NCBI GenBank assembly: GCA_032622095.1
Contig: CP136066.1
Location: 47,154,911-47,218,910 of the forward strand
Length of the DNA: 64,000 nucleotides
DNA from: Siphonodentalium dalli
Taxonomy: Eukaryota > Mollusca > Scaphopoda > Gadilida > Siphonodentaliidae
Reading direction: 5' to 3'
Part shown: positions 57,442-64,000 of the stretch, in pieces
Position numbering within the stretch: position 1 is the first letter of the stretch
How the letters are laid out: every line of letters begins with the position of its first letter
The notes under the pieces: model-generated
Seen by the model: only the letters and a program-made list of their open reading frames with translations
The model's database searches: none
What the model was told of the DNA's origin: nothing
Translations under genes and position numbers: made by a program

Positions 57442-60093
57442 TTCATTCATTTCGACTGTTTCGGTGTTCTAAGCTATTAAAACTTTGTGGGATATCTTGG
57501 AAGGTGTTTAGGAAGGATTGGTTTGATATATTATTTATTTCCAACTGTTTTGACCATATTTGGGGGGGGGGGGGTATATATATAATACTCCAGCATGCAT
57601 ATACATATTATACCATTCAATTAATTGTAGCTCTTTCACTACCTGTTCCCAATATGTTGATCATGTACATGCAAGCCAAGTACCTGTAACATGATAACCA
57701 GGTGTGGCACGTCCTAAATGTGACTAAATGTAAATAGTTAAATATGACGATATTGAACCAATTTTCTTCCTATTTTATGCATAAATTATGAGATACTTGA
57801 ACATGCAGCCACATTGAAGTGTAACAATAATACATTAAATGAACAGGCTTTAGATAAATTTTGATTCGTGCAACGTGAATCATTTGTGTGGAATTAGACC
57901 ATGCCATGAATCTCTACTCTGGCTATGTCCATACATAGCGATTCATGGCATGATCTAATAAGCCACATATATGGTATTTATTGTTGGATTATTTCCCTTG
58001 TTTTAAAGATCCATGAAACGATAATACATATTCAACGTATAGTTGAATAATATCAGGTCATTCGGATGCCTGGTATTAGTATCAACATGATTAATTTGGA
58101 GAAAATTCCCAAACGATCATATGTAGTATTTAATATTTGGCATTGAACAGAGTGAAATTGCCATGTGGTCTGAGTAGATCATTCTGACACTATTAATATT
58201 ATAATTATTAATTTAATTTTCAGCCTAAATTAGGCACTTGATGGGATTATACAATTAACTATTATAATTTGATTACAACCAAAATAGGACAAAATATCTT
58301 GACATTACTCCTCCAAATTGTAAAAATATTGTGGTGTGTCCACTCTAGTGATCAATACAAAATAGCATGTGACCAGAACTTGGTAGCAGCATTAATTTTT
58401 TTTATGAGCAATGGCCCAAGAAAAAATACGTGGCAACCATGAGTATAATGATAAAAATAACATATATATGACTAGCGTTACAAACGTTGTGTGTTGTGAG
58501 TTTTCTTGTTAAAAGATGTCAGAGTGGTTGAAAATGTCGTCGGTCAGCCATTTTGTAAACAAATATTATCAGTCTTCGAAAATTTATCAAACTTACACCA
58601 AGCACAAAATCATTCATGCGATCGATGGTACCACCAGTTCTGACACGTTCCCAGTTACTCTTCCTTAAATATGGGTCGTCATTGCTAGCGATCGAACATT
58701 ATGCAATGCCTAAATTCACAAATTTGAAGTGAAAATCAACTTTCGGTTTTGAATTCTCCGAAATTACCGGAAATGGTTTCATAACTCACTTTAGTATGCC
58801 GTAATATATACTTCCCCGCATTTTACACAGAAAACGCATATCATCGTATTATGTGCGGAACACTAATGTAACTAAACCTAAAAATTACTAACTATATGCA
58901 ATTTTGATACTTTTAAGAGATGCATTATGTCGTTTTAATATTGTCGCAATGATTTCAAGCTTATTTTCGATATGTGGGCGAAATTTTATTTTTACTTTAA
59001 ATTTCCATCAAATGTTTTCATCTTTTTTTTTCTATAAATGTAGTTGACTGGAAGTCAATAATATGAATATGACTTATCCTGATAGTTATTCAAATAACCC
59101 ATTGGAGATCAGGTGCTGATCGGGTACACATATTGTGATATTTCCTTTTTTTGTAGGCAAACGAACAGAATAAATTTTGACTTACGTTTTCAATGGCGGC
59201 CATTGATAGTGCATATTGTCGTCATCTTGGAATCCGTCTCTGGCGGCAAAGCAGCTCATTTTACGAACAAAACATGGCTCCTCTCATGTAAACCAGTTAC
59301 CATAGCACAGCATGGTCAACTCTTTGTCAAATATTTTTAGTTATTTAAAAGTTCTCGGTACCTAAAGACATGTTATTTTCTCCATATATTTCCCACAGTT
59401 GTCAAACCAAAGTGTTTTTAAAGGAAACCACACCTCCAGCAAACTATAACATTTCACCGACACATTATATGTATAATGCAGAGCTACCTGATATGTGGTT
59501 GCTATGCATTCTTCTTTTTTCCATTGTTGTTTCTGGCTCATACAACAGTGATGTTTTCAATGATTTCAGCCTTATTTTGGCCAAACGTGCGTCTGACCCT
59601 TAAAGCATAGTGGAAATATTTTAAATCTTCTAGTTGGAGTTATCATCTGTCAAGCAAATGTAGCTTTGTGACAAAACAAAACAAAACCACGTCGGGTTTT
59701 TTAAACGACTTCCAAATCTACCTTTGTTGTCCTAATTTTGAAGAATAGTGGAAATCTTTTTCTATTTCTTTAAGTTGGAGATATTCTTTGATAATAAATG
59801 TTGTAACAAAAAAACACGCCTAACGCACAAATATCCACATTATCATAAAGTAGTTCGGAATCGACATGTATATGTAGACAGTTCACAGAAGAAAGGCTAT
59901 TTAACATTCCAGACATGAGCACTGAGAATTTCTTTGACAGATACATGATTGTACATCTAGCTCATGGTGAGCAAATACAAACAGTTAGAAGGTATAGCTC
60001 GATTTAATCAGACTTATTCAAATTATGTTTTCCTATATATTTCATATCAGATTATTGTAAACTTCACTGCGAGGAACAATCGTTATGGTATAA
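57442..60093. other. Anonymous sequence with small repeats
   Basis: A poly(G) run lies at about 57562-57573, a hairpin at 57895-57957, the right half of a 21-bp inverted repeat at 59347-59367 and a 21-bp repeat shared with 32.8 kb at 59585. No gene recognised; open frames at 59113-59340 and 59370-59603 have no recognisable domain. Confidence 0.35.
57895..57957. repeat. Two-tier hairpin
   Basis: The outer stem TAGACCATGCCATGAATC / GATTCATGGCATGATCTA (one mismatch) encloses an inner stem GCTATGT / ACATAGC with a 4-nt loop and an asymmetric bulge. Confidence 0.75.
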
Positions 60094-63000
60094 TTATACT
60101 TCCATGGTGTAACCAAGGAAGTATATTGTTTTTCTACTGAGGTCGTTTTCCGTTTATTTCGAAATACTCAGAAACTGATTGCAGTAGGAACGCGAAATCT
60201 CTAGCGAATATATGCATCGAAGGTTTACTAGATATAATGGTATCCGGATTTCCGCCCAATGTTTCTTGGCGGAGTTATGGCCCTTTTGCGATTATTTTTC
60301 ATTGTTATTATTATTATACTTGACACTTTTGTAATCACTATTACTCGAAAAGTACAAGAAGTAGGACACTAAAACTTGGTAAGTAGGTTGGGGTACATGA
60401 GTTCTATGCCTATGGCCCATAACGATTTTGTCCGCGCTTTTAGCGAGGAGTTATCTCCCTTTATTTGAAAAAATGTCATTTTATTATCTCGGAAATTATA
60501 AGAAGCAGAGCATCGAAAATTAGACCGTATGCAAATCTCGATATGCACTACTGCCCACGGGCATAAAAACTTGTGTCCGCGCTTTCCCTGAAGAGTTACC
60601 GCCCATAGTTGGCAAACCTCTATTTTATTGTACTCTGCTGTCCTCCCGTATTATTCCAGAATACTGCATTTGGTTTTTGTAGTCGTATTGACCGTTGTCA
60701 GCTTAGTCCAAGGAAGAAAATTTGACAGGGTTGGACATATATTTTTACACTGGGGTGGGGGGCAAAATTTTCGAAATTTTTTTTTTCATTAACATTTATC
60801 TATTTAAGTATATAGATTCCCTGAACGAAAACAAACCCATATCGGAAAAGATTTTTGAAATCCGAGATGAAATGCAAGAGTAACGGGCCCTCAAAGTTTG
60901 CAATTTGGTCCCATGTGCTTGTGATCACATCTCCTCCGAAGATGTCAAACTTTGGATGTCATCTGATACGCCAATTCGTGCGGTCTGAAGAGAGCACGCG
61001 ATGGGCCAAATTTTGCCAGTGTCGGTTCAGTGTTGTGGGTCAGGGGAGGGGTGGTCCGGGGTACCAATTTTGTATTCTTCTCCGAATCGGATGAAACTTG
61101 GAATATAACATCCATACCGCCAACCGATCTAGAAACTGAAAGAATTTCGAAAATCCATTGAAAAATGTCAGAGTTGTGGGCCTTCAAACAATGCAAATTT
61201 GGCCCCATATGCTTGTGATCACATCTCCTCCGAAGATGTCAAACTTTGGATGTCATCTGATACGCCAATGCGTGCGGTCTGAAGAGAGCACGCGATGAGC
61301 CAAATTTTGCCAGTGTCGGTTCAGTGTTGTGGGTCAGGGGAGGGGTGGTCCGGGGTACCAAAATTGATTTCGTCTCCGAATCATATGAAACTTGATATAT
61401 AACATATACCATACACGTTGATCATAAAACTGAAAACAGATTGTAAATCCGTTAAAAAATGGCGGAGATTTGGGCCCTCAAACTTTGAATGTGGGCCCGT
61501 ATTCTTTCCAATAAACAAAATGTTATTCGTCTCTGAATCAGACAAAATTTATAACAAATAATCAATGTAAGTAGCTGATCACAATACTCAAAACAATTTT
61601 TAAATCCATTGGAAAATAACGGAGTTACGGGCTCTCAAAATTCGCATTTTGGGCCGGGTTTGACTATTTCCCAATCCCGTCACCCAATTTCGAGGCAGGG
61701 GTGGGGTCACTCCCAAACACTTGAGATCAACCCACACATGTTAAGGGAAAGATATAATCATCCTAATTCATATTTTCCGTCCCTTAACTGCGATTTATTG
61801 AGCTCATGATTTGCCCTATTGTTATACTTCCATGGTGTAACCAAGGAAGTATATTGTTTTTCTACTGAGGTCGTTTTCCGTTTATTTCGAAATACTCAGA
61901 AACTGATTGCAGTAGGAACGCGAAATCTCTAGCGAATATAGGCATCGAAGGTTTACTAGATATAATGGTATCCGGATTTCCGCCCAATGTTTCTTGGCGG
62001 AGTTATGGCCCTTTTGCGATTATTTTTCATTGTTATTATTATTATACTTGACACTTTTGTAATCACTATTACTCGAAAAGTACAAGGAGTAGGACACTAA
62101 AACTTGGTAAGTAGGTTGGGGTACATGAGTTCTATGCCTATGGCCCATAACGATTTTGTCCGCGCTTTTACCGAGGAGTTATCTCCCTTTATTTGAAAAA
62201 ATGTCATTTTATTATCTCGGAAATTATAAGAAGCAGAGCATCGAAAATTAGACCGTATGCACATCTCGATATGCACTACTGCCCACGGGCATAAAAACTT
62301 GTGTCCGCGCTTTCCCTGAAGAGTTACCGCCCATAGTTGGCAAACCTCTATTTTATTGTACTCTGTTGTCCTCCCGTATTATTCCAGAATACTGCATTTG
62401 GTTTTTGTAGTCGTATTGACCGTTGTCAGCTTAGTCCAAGGAAGAAAATTTGACAGGGTTGGACATATATTTTTACACTGGGGTGGGGGGCAAAATTTTC
62501 GATTTTTTTTTTTCATTAACATTTATCTATTTAAGTATATAGATTCCCTGAACGAAAACAAACCCATATCGGAAAAGATTTTTGAAATGCAAGAGTAACG
62601 GGCCCTCAAAGTTTGCAATTTGGTCCCATGTGCTTGTGATCACATCTCCTCCGAAGATGTCAAACTTTGGATGTCATCTGATACGCCAATTCGTGCGGTC
62701 TGAAGAGAGCACGCGATGGGCCAAATTTTGCCAGTGTCGGTTCAGTGTTGTGGGTCAGGGGAGGGGTGGTCCGGGGTACCAATTTTGTATTCTTCTCCTA
62801 ATCGGATGAAACTTGGAATATAACATCCATACCGCCAACCGATCTAGAAACTGAAAGAATTTCGAAAATCCATTGAAAAATGTCAGAGTTGTGGGCCTTC
62901 AAACAATGCAAATTTGGCCCCATATGCTTGTGATCACATCTCCTCCGAAGATGTCAAACTTTGGATGTCATCTGATACGCCAATGCGTGCGGTCTGAAGA

Positions 63001-64000
63001 GAGCACGCGATGAGCCAAATTTTGCCAGTGTCGGTTCAGTGTTGTGGGTCAGGGGAGGGGTGGTCCGGGGTACCAAAATTGATTTCGTCTCCGAATCATA
63101 TGAAACTTGATATATAACATATACCATACACGTTGATCATAAAACTGAAAACAGATTGTAAATCCGTTAAAAAATGGCGGAGATTTGGGCCCTCAAACTT
63201 TGAATGTGGGCCCGTATTCTTTCCAATAAACAAAATGTTATTCGTCTCTGAATCAGACAAAATTTATAACAAATAATCAATGTAAGTAGCTGATCACAAT
63301 ACTCAAAACAATTTTTAAATCCATTGGAAAATAACGGAGTTACGGGCTCTCAAAATTCGCATTTTGGGCCGGGTTTGACTATTTCCCAATCCCGTCACCC
63401 AATTTCGAGGCAGGGGTGGGGTCACTCCCAAACACTTGAGATCAACCCACACATGTTAAGGGAAAGATATAATCATCCTAATTCATATTTTCCGTCCCTT
63501 AACTGCGATTTATTGAGCTCATGATTTGCCCTATTGTTATACTTCCATGGTGTAACCAAGGAAGTATATTGTTTTTCTACTGAGGTCGTTTTCCGTTTAT
63601 TTCGAAATACTCAGAAACTGATTGCAGTAGGAACGCGAAATCTCTAGCGAATATAGGCATCGAAGGTTTACTAGATATAATGGTATCCGGATTTCCGCCC
63701 AATGTTTCTTGGCGGAGTTATGGCCCTTTTGCGATTATTTTTCATTGTTATTATTATTATACTTGACACTTTTGTAATCACTATTACTCGAAAAGTACAA
63801 GGAGTAGGACACTAAAACTTGGTAAGTAGGTTGGGGTACATGAGTTCTATGCCTATGGCCCATAACGATTTTGTCCGCGCTTTTACCGAGGAGTTATCTC
63901 CCTTTATTTGAAAAAATGTCATTTTATTATCTCGGAAATTATAAGAAGCAGAGCATCGAAAATTAGACCGTATGCACATCTCGATATGCACTACTGCCCA
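60094..64000. repeat. 1.72-kb tandem repeat (two full units plus a partial)
   Basis: Unit starts at 60094, 61822 and 63537 (spacing 1728 and 1715 bp) are almost identical; a 12-13 bp indel near 60862 accounts for the difference. Each unit starts with a palindrome (TATACTTCCATGGT, GTA, ACCAAGGAAGTATA). Inside, a sub-module containing TGTGATCACATCTCCTCCGA and GGTCAGGGGAGGGGTGGTCC is duplicated about 300 bp apart, and looser copies of a GGAGTT...GGGCCCTCAAA module recur. The repeat runs off the right edge of the window. Short open frames recur in each unit only because of the repetition. Confidence 0.93.

Noticed and set aside
60855..63524. Identical frames recurring at 1.7-kb spacing
   Set aside because: Explained by the tandem repeat; frames are short and begin within repeated non-coding modules.

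Overview
The window reads as nuclear DNA of a marine invertebrate, most likely a mollusc or another lophotrochozoan. That is an inference from the repeats: tRNA-derived SINEs, one with a short tandem (aatc)-type tail, an APE-type LINE with a degenerate 2A-like leader, a Crypton-type tyrosine recombinase, TTAA-flanked piggyBac-like MITEs, a hAT-like MITE and several large tandem arrays. No complete host gene, tRNA gene, CRISPR array or bacterial feature was found. Almost every long open frame is a by-product of a tandem repeat.

Layout. 1-15.68 kb is a GC-punctuated satellite of 36-bp and 34-bp monomers, organised in higher-order blocks, with three identical fragments of a 5S rRNA gene embedded in it. 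It is followed by a (CT)n tract and a fourth 5S fragment (about 16.07 kb). 16.1-21.3 kb is a MITE/SINE cluster: a TA-flanked 472-bp MITE, a hairpin element, a CAY minisatellite, a minus-strand tRNA-SINE, a plus-strand tRNA-SINE with a 12-bp target duplication, and a 993-bp TTAA-flanked piggyBac-like MITE carrying a nested hairpin element. 21.7-31.44 kb is a 113-bp satellite. Its monomer aligns with the tRNA-like head of the minus-strand SINE at 19.0 kb, and the array runs directly into a SINE body and tail at 31.44-31.82 kb. It is split by a degenerate 3.9-kb LINE (25.79-29.70 kb).

32-35.5 kb is AT-rich and mostly featureless. 35.5-38.0 kb is a candidate mobile element: a broken Crypton-like tyrosine recombinase gene lying between two long hairpins. 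38.1-38.85 kb holds a truncated second piggyBac-like MITE and another hairpin element. 38.9-40.6 kb is a diverged 1.02-kb duplication, followed by a possible small secreted-peptide exon on the minus strand. 41.4-50.8 kb contains degenerate tandem arrays (about 145, 114 and 164 bp periods), punctuated by a foldback MITE, three copies of a 390-bp TA-type MITE and a hAT-like MITE. 51-52.5 kb has another SINE, an inverted-repeat MITE and a sixth hairpin element; a fourth copy of the 390-bp MITE lies at 52.9-53.2 kb. 54-59.4 kb has large inverted repeats around anonymous sequence. 60.1-64 kb is a 1.72-kb tandem repeat that runs off the window.

The most interesting theme is twofold. First, SINE or other retroposon pieces appear to have been turned into satellites, one of which carries a CTCF-like motif in many monomers. 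Second, a family of six hairpins keeps its fold and its direct-oriented CGAG/CTCG internal-loop motif while its sequence diverges; two of them bracket a tyrosine recombinase gene.
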